A stretch of 64,000 nt of DNA, from assembly GCA_003417655.1 (NCBI GenBank), contig QVMW01000004.1, positions 1 through 64,000 of the forward strand, read 5' to 3'. The stretch is from Rhodobacteraceae bacterium 63075 (GTDB taxonomy: Bacteria > Pseudomonadota > Alphaproteobacteria > Rhodobacterales > Rhodobacteraceae). Of the stretch, positions 8,151 through 15,740 are shown piece after piece. The number at the start of each line of letters is the position of its first letter. Positions within the stretch are counted from its first letter, which is position 1. The position numbers were made by a program, and so were the translations under genes. The notes under the pieces were generated by a model that was given only the letters and a program-made list of their open reading frames with translations, was not told the DNA's origin and searched no databases.

Positions 8151-9509
8151 ATGATGGACGGTGCATGCTGCGGGCCGGGCTATGCCAGCCCCGCCGAGGC
8201 CATCAAGGCCCCACGCGAGAAACTGCTTTACACGATCGCCATCTACACAGGGACCGGCATCCAGAAGCCGGACTATCTCGCGACGGTCGATGCCGACCCC
8301 GAGAGCCCGACCTATTCCGAGGTGATTCACCGCCTGGAGATGCCCGGGATCGGCGACGAGTTGCACCACATGGGCTGGAATGCTTGCTCGAGTTGCCACG
8401 ATGACAGCTCCATGGCGCGCAAATACCTGCTCGTGCCCGGCGTGCGCTCCAACAACATTCATGTAATCGACACAGCGACAGACCCTTTCGCCCCGCGCAT
8501 TCACAAGATCATCGACGGCGCGGAGATCAAATCCAAAGCCAACCTGAGCGGCCCGCATACGGTTCATTGCCTGGGCAGCGAGATCATCATCTCCTTTCTC
8601 GGCGACGCACAGGGCGAGGCGCCCGGCGGCTATCTGCATCTCAACAAGGATTTCGAGATCGTCGGGCGCTGGGAAGAAAGCATGGGCGAGATCAAGTTCG
8701 GCTATGATTTCTGGTATCAGCCGCGCCACAACGTGATGATCAGCTCCGAATGGGCCGCGCCCAACACCTTCATGCCGGGCTTTGACCTCGAGGAGGTCGG
8801 CCACCTCAAATATGGCCGCGAGCTGCATATCTGGGATTTCGAGAAGCGCACCCCGGTGGAGAGCATGTATCTCGGCGAGGACGGGCTCATCCCGCTGGAA
8901 GTCAAGTTCCTGCATGACCCTGACAGCACCCATGGCTTCTGCGGCGCGGCGCTGTCCACCAACGTGATCCATTTCTGGAAGTCCGATGCGGGCAAGTGGG
9001 AATGGGAGAAGGTGATCGACGTTGGCAACGAGCCGCACCCCGACTGGCCGATCCCCGTGCCGGGCGTGATGAGCGCGATCCTCGTGTCGATGGACGACAA
9101 GTATCTTTATCTCAACAACTGGCTGCACGGCGACATGCGCCAGTATGACATCAGTGATCCGCACAATCCCAAGCTCACGGGCCAGGTCTGGATGGGCGGG
9201 CTGCTGGGCAAAGCTCCGACGGTCAACGGCGTCGAGGTCGCCGGCGGGCCGCAGATGTTCCAGCTCAGCCTCGACGGCAAGCGGCTCTACGTGACCACAT
9301 CGCTCTTCTCGACATGGGACAACCAGTTCTACCCCGAGATCCGCGAGAAAGGCGGCGTCATGGTGATGATCGATTGCGATGTCGAGAATGGCGGCATGAA
9401 GATCAACCCCGATTTCATCGTCGATTTCGGCAAGGAGCCGAACGGCCCCAGCCGCTGCCACGAAACCCGCTACCCCGGCGGCGACTGCACGAGCGATATC
9501 TGGCTGTGA
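8151..9509 (+). CDS. Selenium-binding protein 1 family, methanethiol oxidase
   Basis: Encodes 452 residues. AAGGGAGGA precedes several start codons; ATG 8151 has the best spacing, with GTG 8148 and ATG 8154 as alternatives. The protein follows human SELENBP1 almost end to end: CCGPGYASPAEAIKAPRE at the start, WNACSSC (C79, C82, the Cys pair linked to selenium and activity), GYDFWYQPRHNVMISSEWAAPN, NNWLHGDMRQYDISDP, and VDFGKEPNGP with YPGGDCTSDIW at the end. Family members oxidise methanethiol to formaldehyde, sulfide and hydrogen peroxide, using copper. Unlike bacterial MtoX described as periplasmic, no signal peptide is present, so it should act in the cytoplasm. It is the first gene of a six-gene operon that includes a DmdA-like demethylase, which fits methanethiol as a pathway intermediate. 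Confidence 0.92.
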   Translation: MMDGACCGPGYASPAEAIKAPREKLLYTIAIYTGTGIQKPDYLATVDADPESPTYSEVIHRLEMPGIGDELHHMGWNACSSCHDDSSMARKYLLVPGVRSNNIHVIDTATDPFAPRIHKIIDGAEIKSKANLSGPHTVHCLGSEIIISFLGDAQGEAPGGYLHLNKDFEIVGRWEESMGEIKFGYDFWYQPRHNVMISSEWAAPNTFMPGFDLEEVGHLKYGRELHIWDFEKRTPVESMYLGEDGLIPLEVKFLHDPDSTHGFCGAALSTNVIHFWKSDAGKWEWEKVIDVGNEPHPDWPIPVPGVMSAILVSMDDKYLYLNNWLHGDMRQYDISDPHNPKLTGQVWMGGLLGKAPTVNGVEVAGGPQMFQLSLDGKRLYVTTSLFSTWDNQFYPEIREKGGVMVMIDCDVENGGMKINPDFIVDFGKEPNGPSRCHETRYPGGDCTSDIWL

Positions 9510-9910
9510 GCGAGACCCGCATCATAACCCTCGCCAACCGCGGCGGCGCGAGTTACGAGGTCGAGGCGCGCAGGCCCCTGCTCGATGCCCTGCGCGACCA
9601 GGGCGTCGACCTGCCCTATGGCTGCAAATACGGCGGCTGCATCACTTGCGCGGCGCGGCTCACGCAAGGCGAGGTCGACCAGCGCAGGCAGGTGGCATTA
9701 AACAACCGCCAGCTCTCGAGCGGCTACGTTCTGCTTTGCGTGGCCCGCCCCGTCACCGATTGCACCCTCGAGATCGGCGTCGAAAGCCACGGCCAGCTCT
9801 ACCGCAACCCCTTCCTAGATCCGCTTGAGCCGCATGAGCTCAAGGCGGATATCGCCACCCCAAGACCCGCAAGCCGCGATGCGGCTGGGCAAGAGAACAC
9901 GGACAAGTGA
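9506..9910 (+). CDS. 2Fe-2S ferredoxin domain protein
   Basis: Encodes 134 residues from a GTG at 9506 that overlaps the previous stop as GTGA, so translation is coupled to the methanethiol oxidase. The plant-type 2Fe-2S site is clear: C40, C45 and C48 in YGCKYGGCITC, with the fourth ligand C78 in VLLCVA. The domain ends near residue 95, and about 40 further residues form a polar tail. It lacks an attached reductase domain, so it needs an electron partner elsewhere. Coupling to the oxidase suggests it donates or takes electrons for a step in this operon, but which step is not known. Confidence 0.88.
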   Translation: MSETRIITLANRGGASYEVEARRPLLDALRDQGVDLPYGCKYGGCITCAARLTQGEVDQRRQVALNNRQLSSGYVLLCVARPVTDCTLEIGVESHGQLYRNPFLDPLEPHELKADIATPRPASRDAAGQENTDK

Positions 9911-9911
9911 C

Positions 9912-10376
9912 ATGCCAGTGACCGCGCTCGACGAACTTTACGACTACGACCAGCAATACCTCTCCGATATCCTCAAATCGGTGAAGACCATCGCCATGGT
10001 CGGTGCCAGCGCCGACAAGACGAAGTTCAGCTACGGCGTGCTGCGCGTGCTCCACGAGACGGGATATGATATGATCCCGGTGAATCCGAACCCGAACCTC
10101 AAGGAGATCAGGGGCATTCCGGTGGTGCATTCGCTCGACGAGATCGACCGGCCCGTCGACATGGTCGAGGTCTTCCGCCCGAAGGAAGAGTTCTACGCCA
10201 TCACCGAGAAGGCGATCGCCATCGGGGCCAAGGTGATCTGGGGGCAGATCGGCGTCTATGACGACGACGCCGCGAAGCTGGCCGAGGAGGCCGGGCTCAA
10301 GGTGGTCATGAACCGCTGCCCCAAGATCGAGCTTTTCCGGCCCTTCTGGAAGCCGCGCCTCGACCTTGAAATCTGA
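9912..10376 (+). CDS. CoA-binding domain protein (YccU-like)
   Basis: Encodes 154 residues from ATG 9912, one base after the ferredoxin stop. It is a single Rossmann-type CoA-binding domain: KTIAMVGASADKTKFSYGVLRVL at residues 19-41 forms the nucleotide loop, followed by YDMIPVNPNP, the conserved DMVEVFRPKEE and the terminal VVMNRCPKIE. Proteins of this kind bind CoA or acyl-CoA, but most have no known reaction. In this operon it lies between a ferredoxin and a crotonase/acyl-CoA ligase pair, so a role in handling a CoA thioester is plausible. Alternative in-frame starts upstream would overlap the ferredoxin gene and are less likely. Confidence 0.88.
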   Translation: MPVTALDELYDYDQQYLSDILKSVKTIAMVGASADKTKFSYGVLRVLHETGYDMIPVNPNPNLKEIRGIPVVHSLDEIDRPVDMVEVFRPKEEFYAITEKAIAIGAKVIWGQIGVYDDDAAKLAEEAGLKVVMNRCPKIELFRPFWKPRLDLEI

Positions 10377-10425
10377 TACACCCGGCAGGCGGACGCCGCC
10401 GCAGACAACGAAACTGGAGACACCC

Positions 10426-11238
10426 ATGGACGGCACAGTAGAAAACGACAGCCTCATCCTGCGCAGCGATGAAGACGGCGTCGCCGTGCTGACGCTCAAT
10501 GCGCCCAAATCGATCAACGCGCTTTCCGAGGCGATGATGGCGGCCCTGTCGGACACGCTCGACGCCATCGCCGAGGACCGCAGCGTCAAGGCCGTGGTGC
10601 TGCGCAGCGGCGGCAAGCATTTCTGCGCAGGTCACAACCTCAAGGAAATGACAGAGCGCCGCGCGGACGCGGATGGGGGCTTTCAGTATTTCCAGGACCT
10701 TTTCGCCAAGTGCTCGGCCATGATGCTGCGCGTCGTGCGCCTGCCCCAGCCCGTGATCGCCGAAGTCAAGGGAATCGCCACGGCCGCGGGCTGCCAGCTC
10801 GTGGCCTCCTGCGATCTGGCCGTGGCCTCCGAGGACGCGACATTCGCCACGTCGGGCGTCAATATCGGGCTCTTCTGCTCGACCCCGATGGTCGCCCTGT
10901 CGCGCAACGTGCCGCGCAAATGGGCGATGGAGATGCTGCTCCTGGGCGAGTTCCTGCCCGCTGCCCGCGTGGCCGAGATGGGGCTGGTGAACCGCGTCGT
11001 CCCGCTGGACGAGGTCGAGGACGCCGCCATGGAGATGGCCCGCAGCATCGCCAGCAAGGCGCCCGCCGCCGTCAAGATCGGCAAGCGCGCCTTCTACGAA
11101 CAGGCCGAGATGCCGCTCGAAGAGGCCTATGCCTTTGCCGGCCGGACCATGGCCGAGAACATGATGGCCCGCGATACCGAGGCCGGTATCGGCGCCTTCA
11201 TTCGCAAGGACCCCATGCCCGACTGGACAGGCGAATGA
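10426..11238 (+). CDS. Enoyl-CoA hydratase/isomerase-family protein lacking both catalytic Glu
   Basis: Encodes 270 residues; GGAGA sits seven bases before ATG 10426. The crotonase fold is clear, with oxyanion-hole segments KHFCAGHNLKEM (about 64-75) and GIATAAGCQLVASCD (about 116-130). The two acids used by enoyl-CoA hydratases are missing: the first position is Q124 (AGCQ, not GCE or GGE), and the second region reads TSGVNIG instead of PEI. The overall pattern is close to ECHDC3-like members. It may catalyse an isomerisation, thioester hydrolysis or another oxyanion-dependent reaction rather than hydration. It overlaps the acyl-CoA ligase gene as ATGA, so the two are coupled and probably act on the same CoA ester. 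A DmdD-type MTA-CoA hydratase role is possible but weakened by the missing residues. Confidence 0.88.
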   Translation: MDGTVENDSLILRSDEDGVAVLTLNAPKSINALSEAMMAALSDTLDAIAEDRSVKAVVLRSGGKHFCAGHNLKEMTERRADADGGFQYFQDLFAKCSAMMLRVVRLPQPVIAEVKGIATAAGCQLVASCDLAVASEDATFATSGVNIGLFCSTPMVALSRNVPRKWAMEMLLLGEFLPAARVAEMGLVNRVVPLDEVEDAAMEMARSIASKAPAAVKIGKRAFYEQAEMPLEEAYAFAGRTMAENMMARDTEAGIGAFIRKDPMPDWTGE

Positions 11239-12839
11239 CGTTTACCGGACCGGAGCTGGCGCGGAACGCGGCCAATCACACGCCCCTCTCGCCCGTGTCG
11301 ATCCTCAAGCGCGTCGAGCGTGTTCACCCCGAGCTGCCGGCGCAGATTCACGGGCGTATCCGGCGCAACTGGGGCGAGGTGGCCGAGCGCTGCAAGCGGC
11401 TTGCTTCGGCCCTCTCCGCGCGCGGCATCGGCAAGGGTGACACTGTCGCGCTGATCGCGCCGAACATCCCCGAGGCGCTGGAATGCGCGCTGGCGCTGCC
11501 GATGATCGGCGCGGTGCTCAACGCCAACAACACGCGGCTCGATGCCGATACCATCGCCTATATCCTCGATCACGGCGAGGCCTCTGCCCTGCTTGTCGAT
11601 ATCGAGTATTCCGACATGGCGGCAGAGGCTGTCGCGCAGTCAGGCCGCGATCTGCTGATCATCGACATCGAGGACCCCGAGGGGCCCGGCGGCGCGCGCA
11701 TCGGCGCGCTCACCTACGAGGCGCTGCTGGCCGAGGGCGATCCGGGTTTCGCCTACACCGCGCCCGAGGACGAATGGGACGCGCTGGCGCTCAACTACAC
11801 CTCCGGGACGACAGGCAGGCCCAAGGGGGTGGTCTATTCGCATCGCGGGGCCTGGACCAACGCGGTCAACAACGTGGTGACATGGGAGATGCCCCATCAC
11901 CCGGTCTACCTGTGGACGCTGCCGCTCTTTCACTGCAATGGCTGGTGCTTTCCCTGGACGATCACCATGCTGGCCGGAACCCATGTCTTCCTGCGCGCGC
12001 CGCGGGCGGATGCGATCTACGACGCCTTCGCCGATCACGGCGTCACCCATCTGTGCGGCGCGCCGATCATCATGTCGCTGATCTCCGGCGCCGAGGAAAA
12101 GCGCGACTTCCCCCAGAAGATCAAGATGATGACAGCCGCCGCCCCACCCCCCGCAAGCGTCATCCGGGGCATGGAGGAGATGGGCATCTCGATCACCCAT
12201 GTCTACGGGCTGACCGAGGTCTACGGCCCGGCCGTCGTCTGCGCCGAAAAGCCCGGCTGGGCGGGCCTGCCCGCCGAGGAACAGGCCGAGCTCAAGGCGC
12301 GCCAGGGCGTGGCTTACGAGCTCCAGGAAGACGTGCTTGTCCTCGACCCCGAAACAGGCACCCCCGTGCCCTGGGACGGCGAGACCCTGGGCGAGATCGT
12401 CTTTCGCGGCAATATCGTCATGAAGGGCTATCTCAAGGCCCCCGAGGAGACGGCCAAGGCCTTCAAGGACGGCTGGTTCTGGTCGGGCGACATCGCCGTG
12501 CAGCACCCGGACGGCTATATCGAGATCCGCGACCGCTCCAAGGACATCATCATCTCGGGCGGCGAGAACATCTCGTCGATCGAGGTGGAAAAGGCGCTCT
12601 ATTCGCACCCGGCCGTCAGCCTCGTGGCCGTGGTGGCGATGCCAGACGAGAAATGGGGCGAAGTGCCCTGTGCCTTCGTCGAACTGGCCTCAGAGGCCAC
12701 GGAAGAGGATCTGCTCGCCCATGCCAAGGCCGGGCTGGCAGGCTACATGCGCCCCAAGAAAGTGATCTTCGGGGAGCTTCCCAAGACGTCTACCGGAAAG
12801 ATCCGCAAGAACGAACTCCGCGACCTGGTCCGCCCGTAA
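11235..12839 (+). CDS. Acyl-CoA synthetase (AMP-forming), DmdB-like
   Basis: Encodes 534 residues starting in an ATGA overlap with the crotonase. This is a member of the acyl-adenylate-forming superfamily that joins a carboxylic acid to CoA using ATP. Motifs are intact: the P-loop-like YTSGTTGRPKG (188-198), LFHCNGWCFPWT, the A5-type HVYGLTEVYGP, the A8 hinge region around RSKDIIISGGENIS, and the catalytic K522 in TSTGKIRK. The FHCNGWCFPW segment is shared with medium-chain and methylmercaptopropionate-CoA ligases (DmdB), which would suit a DMSP-like demethylation product, but sequence alone cannot fix the substrate. The neighbours suggest that the acid formed by the DmdA-like enzyme is activated here. 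Confidence 0.9.
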   Translation: MTFTGPELARNAANHTPLSPVSILKRVERVHPELPAQIHGRIRRNWGEVAERCKRLASALSARGIGKGDTVALIAPNIPEALECALALPMIGAVLNANNTRLDADTIAYILDHGEASALLVDIEYSDMAAEAVAQSGRDLLIIDIEDPEGPGGARIGALTYEALLAEGDPGFAYTAPEDEWDALALNYTSGTTGRPKGVVYSHRGAWTNAVNNVVTWEMPHHPVYLWTLPLFHCNGWCFPWTITMLAGTHVFLRAPRADAIYDAFADHGVTHLCGAPIIMSLISGAEEKRDFPQKIKMMTAAAPPPASVIRGMEEMGISITHVYGLTEVYGPAVVCAEKPGWAGLPAEEQAELKARQGVAYELQEDVLVLDPETGTPVPWDGETLGEIVFRGNIVMKGYLKAPEETAKAFKDGWFWSGDIAVQHPDGYIEIRDRSKDIIISGGENISSIEVEKALYSHPAVSLVAVVAMPDEKWGEVPCAFVELASEATEEDLLAHAKAGLAGYMRPKKVIFGELPKTSTGKIRKNELRDLVRP

Positions 12840-12871
12840 GGCAGACCCCCAACACATGACTGGACAACATC

Positions 12872-14026
12872 ATGGCTCACGAACTGGCATTCGCCCATTT
12901 CAGCTTCGGCACACAGGTGCGCAAATCCCCCTACTCCGACGCGGCCCTGCGCTGGGGGGCAAAGGGCTTTTCCGTCTATAACCACATGTATATCCCCCGC
13001 GATTTCGGCAATCCCGAGCAGAACTTCTGGAACCTCGTCAATCACGCCACCCTGGCGGATGTCTCCGTCGAGCGCCAGGTCGAGATCAAGGGGCCCGATG
13101 CCGCGCGGTTCACGCAATACCTGTGCTCGCGCGATCTTTCGACCTGCGAGGTGGGCCAGTGCAAATACCTCCTGCTCACCGATCAGAACGGCGGCATCAT
13201 CAATGACCCGATCCTGCTCAAGCTGGCCGAGGATCACTTCTGGCTTTCCATCGCCGACAGCGATGTGCTGCTCTGGGCCCAGGGCGTTGCCGTGAATTCG
13301 GGCATGAATGTGCAGCTTTCCGAGCCCGATGTCTCGCCGCTTCAGCTTCAGGGGCCCAAGTCGCGCGACATCCTGCGCGCCTGTTTCGGCGATGCGCCCA
13401 CGGAGCTGAAATATTTCCGCTTCATGGAATACGACTGGTATGGCGTCCCGCTGATCATCTCGCGCACGGGCTGGACCAGCGAGCTTGGCTACGAGATCTA
13501 CCTGCGCGACGGCTCCGCCGGCGGGCGGCTGTGGGAATATATCATGGACACAGGATACAAGATGGGCCTCAGACCCGGCCACACCTCCACGATCCGCCGC
13601 ATCGAGGCGGGGATGCTCTCCTATCACGCCGACATGACCATCGCGAACAACCCCTACGAGCTGGGCCTCGACCGCCTGGTCAACCTGGAAATGGAGGCTG
13701 ATTTCGTCGGCAAGGAGGCGCTGACCCGGATCAAGGAAAAGGGCGTCAAGCAGCGCCTTGTCGGACTCGAGATCGATGGCGACCCCTTTGTCGGCTCCAA
13801 CGATTTCTTCTGGCCCCTGCTGGTGGATGGCGAACAGGTCGGCACGGTCACCTCGGCGATCTACACGCCGCGGCTGAAAAAGAACATCGCTCTGGGCATG
13901 CTGAAGGTCGAACACGCGCATCTTGGCCGCGAGCTTGTCGTGGACAAGCTCGGCGAGACACGCGGCGGCACCGTCGTGCCGATGCCGTTTCACGACCCCA
14001 AGAAGGCCCTCGCCGCCGCCAGTTGA
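12872..14026 (+). CDS. DmdA-like THF-dependent demethylase (GcvT aminomethyltransferase fold)
   Basis: Encodes 384 residues. It is a GcvT-fold enzyme with the hallmark of the DmdA branch near the N-terminus (KGFSVYNHM, residues 31-39), then VSVERQVEIKGPDA, NDPILLKLAEDHFWLSIADSD, VSPLQLQGPKS, TGWTSELGYEIYL and RRIEAGMLSYHADM. DmdA moves a methyl group from dimethylsulfoniopropionate to tetrahydrofolate; related enzymes demethylate sarcosine, dimethylglycine or methoxy-aromatics. The last gene of the IclR-controlled operon, it sits with an acyl-CoA ligase, a crotonase and a methanethiol oxidase, matching three or four steps of DMSP demethylation. A DmdC-type dehydrogenase is absent here. True DMSP activity is uncertain; a paralogue using another methylated substrate is equally possible. 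No strong ribosome binding site is visible. Confidence 0.85.
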   Translation: MAHELAFAHFSFGTQVRKSPYSDAALRWGAKGFSVYNHMYIPRDFGNPEQNFWNLVNHATLADVSVERQVEIKGPDAARFTQYLCSRDLSTCEVGQCKYLLLTDQNGGIINDPILLKLAEDHFWLSIADSDVLLWAQGVAVNSGMNVQLSEPDVSPLQLQGPKSRDILRACFGDAPTELKYFRFMEYDWYGVPLIISRTGWTSELGYEIYLRDGSAGGRLWEYIMDTGYKMGLRPGHTSTIRRIEAGMLSYHADMTIANNPYELGLDRLVNLEMEADFVGKEALTRIKEKGVKQRLVGLEIDGDPFVGSNDFFWPLLVDGEQVGTVTSAIYTPRLKKNIALGMLKVEHAHLGRELVVDKLGETRGGTVVPMPFHDPKKALAAAS

Positions 14027-14031
14027 CCCCA

Positions 14032-14062
14032 TCGCGGCGCGAAGCCCCCCTTCGCGCCGCGA
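14032..14062 (+). terminator. Hairpin at the end of the methanethiol oxidase operon
   Basis: A perfect 13-bp stem (TCGCGGCGCGAAG and its complement, 14032-14044 with 14050-14062) with a five-base C loop starts five bases after the DmdA-like stop. There is no T-run, so it may act in transcript stabilisation or Rho-dependent ending rather than as a classical terminator. Confidence 0.55.
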
Positions 14063-14100
14063 GATTGACGCAAGCGCAGGGATCGTGACATCCTGAGCAG

Positions 14101-14655
14101 ATGCGTATTCAGGACAAGACAGCGACCAGCCTCACCCTCGTCGACACGCAGCAGGACAAGAAGCTGGGGCTGACACTGGCCGGCATGTTCATCGCAGGTG
14201 CGAGCCTGGTCATGGCCTGGGAGGGCTTTTACGAGGTCCTGCTGCCCGGCGCGGTCCTCGTCGTGGCCATGGCAGTCTACTGGAGGCTGAGCAAGATGCG
14301 CTCGGTTCTGGTTCTCGACAAGGCCGCGAACACGGTCACGCTGACGGTGGAGAGCCGCAAGGGCTCCGAGGACTGGACGTGGAAGCTCAGCGAGGTTGAG
14401 ACCGCTGCGATCGGCACGGTCGGCGCGCAGGGGACGGATTCGGGGCGCGCGCGGCCGAGCCTCATCATGAAGGACGGCACGGTCGTGCCGATGCGGCCAT
14501 ACCACGCGGCAGGCGGCCAGAGCTGGCAGGCCGTCGCGGCGGTCCGGCTGTTCCTCGGACAGAGGCTGGACGATGCGCCTGTCGGCTGGCTGCAGCCCGA
14601 GGCGTTCGACAGGTTCTTCGCCGATGAGATGGCTCGGCTCTACAAGAAGCCCTGA
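14101..14655 (+). CDS. Hypothetical membrane protein with two TM helices
   Basis: Encodes 184 residues from ATG 14101. After a polar start there are two close hydrophobic helices (about residues 22-41, LGLTLAGMFIAGASLVMAW, and 45-62, VLLPGAVLVVAMAVYW) that form a hairpin. A cytoplasmic domain with alternating strands follows (SVLVLDKAANTVTLTVESRKG, SLIMKDGTVVPMRPYH), reminiscent of PH-like domains in bacterial membrane proteins. It ends with a helical segment (AFDRFFADEMARLYK). I do not recognise a named family. It stands alone between the methanethiol oxidase operon and rlmE. Confidence 0.65.
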   Translation: MRIQDKTATSLTLVDTQQDKKLGLTLAGMFIAGASLVMAWEGFYEVLLPGAVLVVAMAVYWRLSKMRSVLVLDKAANTVTLTVESRKGSEDWTWKLSEVETAAIGTVGAQGTDSGRARPSLIMKDGTVVPMRPYHAAGGQSWQAVAAVRLFLGQRLDDAPVGWLQPEAFDRFFADEMARLYKKP

Positions 14656-14779
14656 GAAGGCGCGGCGGGGCTATTTCCCAGAAAATGTATTCTTTGCGCG
14701 CGAGTTTCGCCGCAATTCAAGACTAGTTTGACCGTTCACCTGCAGGTGTGGGGCACCCGCTTGAGAAAGGCCCGAGGTC

Positions 14780-14956
14780 ATGAATTCGCCTTCCCGGAAT
14801 CCGGCCGCCGCGCGCCACGCGCGGCTCTTCGAACTCATTCGCCAGCAGAACCTCATGGCCGCCCGCTCCGAGCGGGCCGCAGGTGCGCTCGCGGAGCTGA
14901 CCGATGCGCAGGGCTTCATCGAAGCCGCCCGCGCGACGCTGCACCGCGCGGCCTGA
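14780..14956 (+). CDS. Small hypothetical protein, 58 residues
   Basis: A short frame from ATG 14780 to TGA 14954-14956, ending five bases before the convergent rlmE stop. GAGG lies close upstream at short spacing, and AAAGG a little further away. The product is alanine- and arginine-rich and probably two helices (ARHARLFELIRQQNLMAARS, then AGALAELTDAQGFIEAARA). No family is recognised. It could be a real small protein or a chance open frame in GC-rich DNA. Confidence 0.35.
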   Translation: MNSPSRNPAAARHARLFELIRQQNLMAARSERAAGALAELTDAQGFIEAARATLHRAA

Positions 14957-14960
14957 CGCC

Positions 14961-15674
14961 TCAGCCGCGATACCCCGTCGCCACGACGAACTTCTCCGAG
15001 CTGTCCGAGCGCGAACTGGGCGGCTTGACGTTCACCACCTTGGTGAATTTCTGCTTGAGCAGCTTTTGCAGCTCGCCTTCCGCGCCGCCCGCGAGCACCT
15101 TGGCCACGAAGGTGCCACCCTCGTCCAGCACGTCGAAGGCGAAATAGGCCGCCGCCTCGCAGAGCGCGATGATGCGCAGGTGGTCGGTCTGCTTGTGACC
15201 CGAGGAGGAGGCCGCCATGTCGGACATGACAACATCGGCCTTGCCTTCGAGCCACTCGCTCACCGTCTCGTCCGCGCCTTCGTCCATGAAGTCAAGTTGA
15301 TGAATCTCCGCGCCCGCCAGCGGCTCGACCTCCTGAAGATCCACCCCGATGATCCGCCCCTGCGGCCCCGGCGCTTCGCCGAGCGCGTTGATGCGCGGCA
15401 CGGCCACCTGGAGCCAGCCCCCGGGGGCGCAGCCCAGATCCACGACCCGCGCGCCGGGAACGAGAAAGCCGTGCTTGTCGTCAAGCTCCATGATCTTGAA
15501 GGCCGCGCGCCCGCGATAGCCCTCGGCCTGCGCGCGCTTGACGTATGGATCGTTGAGCTGGCGCTGCAACCAGCGCGTCGAGGAATTGCGCCGCCCCCGC
15601 GCCGTCTTGACCTTGACCTTCAGGTCGCGCTGCCCGCGCCCCGAAGTGTTCTTGCCGTCCGGTTTCTTCGCCAT
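14961..15674 (-). CDS. rlmE: 23S rRNA (uridine-2'-O)-methyltransferase RlmE
   Basis: Encodes 237 residues. RlmE (FtsJ/RrmJ) methylates the 2'-OH of U2552 in the A loop of 23S rRNA, a late 50S assembly step. The SAM-binding motif [12 protein letters not shown] (79-90) and the K-D-K-E tetrad of 2'-O-methyltransferases (K60, D152 in MSDMA, K192 in FVAKVL, E227 in SSEKF) are all present. The N-terminus is longer than in E. coli and rich in lysine and arginine ([13 protein letters not shown]), likely for rRNA contact. It lies 66 bases downstream of a Ppx/GppA gene with a pair of palindromes between them. Confidence 0.95.
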   Translation of the reverse strand: MAKKPDGKNTSGRGQRDLKVKVKTARGRRNSSTRWLQRQLNDPYVKRAQAEGYRGRAAFKIMELDDKHGFLVPGARVVDLGCAPGGWLQVAVPRINALGEAPGPQGRIIGVDLQEVEPLAGAEIHQLDFMDEGADETVSEWLEGKADVVMSDMAASSSGHKQTDHLRIIALCEAAAYFAFDVLDEGGTFVAKVLAGGAEGELQKLLKQKFTKVVNVKPPSSRSDSSEKFVVATGYRG

Positions 15675-15690
15675 GAACCTCTCCTTCCGC

Positions 15691-15736
15691 GCAATTTTCT
15701 TCGAAGAAAATTGCCAAGAAAATTCGAATTTTCTTG
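15691..15736. repeat. Two tandem AT-rich palindromes with TTCGAA-type cores
   Basis: Two adjacent perfect palindromes lie in the rlmE-Ppx spacer. One covers 15691-15714 (24 bases, core AATTTTCTTCGAAGAAAATT). The other covers 15715-15736 (22 bases, core AAGAAAATTCGAATTTTCTT). The second is identical to 62336-62357. Similar hairpins form an array at 29927-30037, so this is a dispersed family in the genome. Confidence 0.85.
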
Positions 15737-15740
15737 CCCC

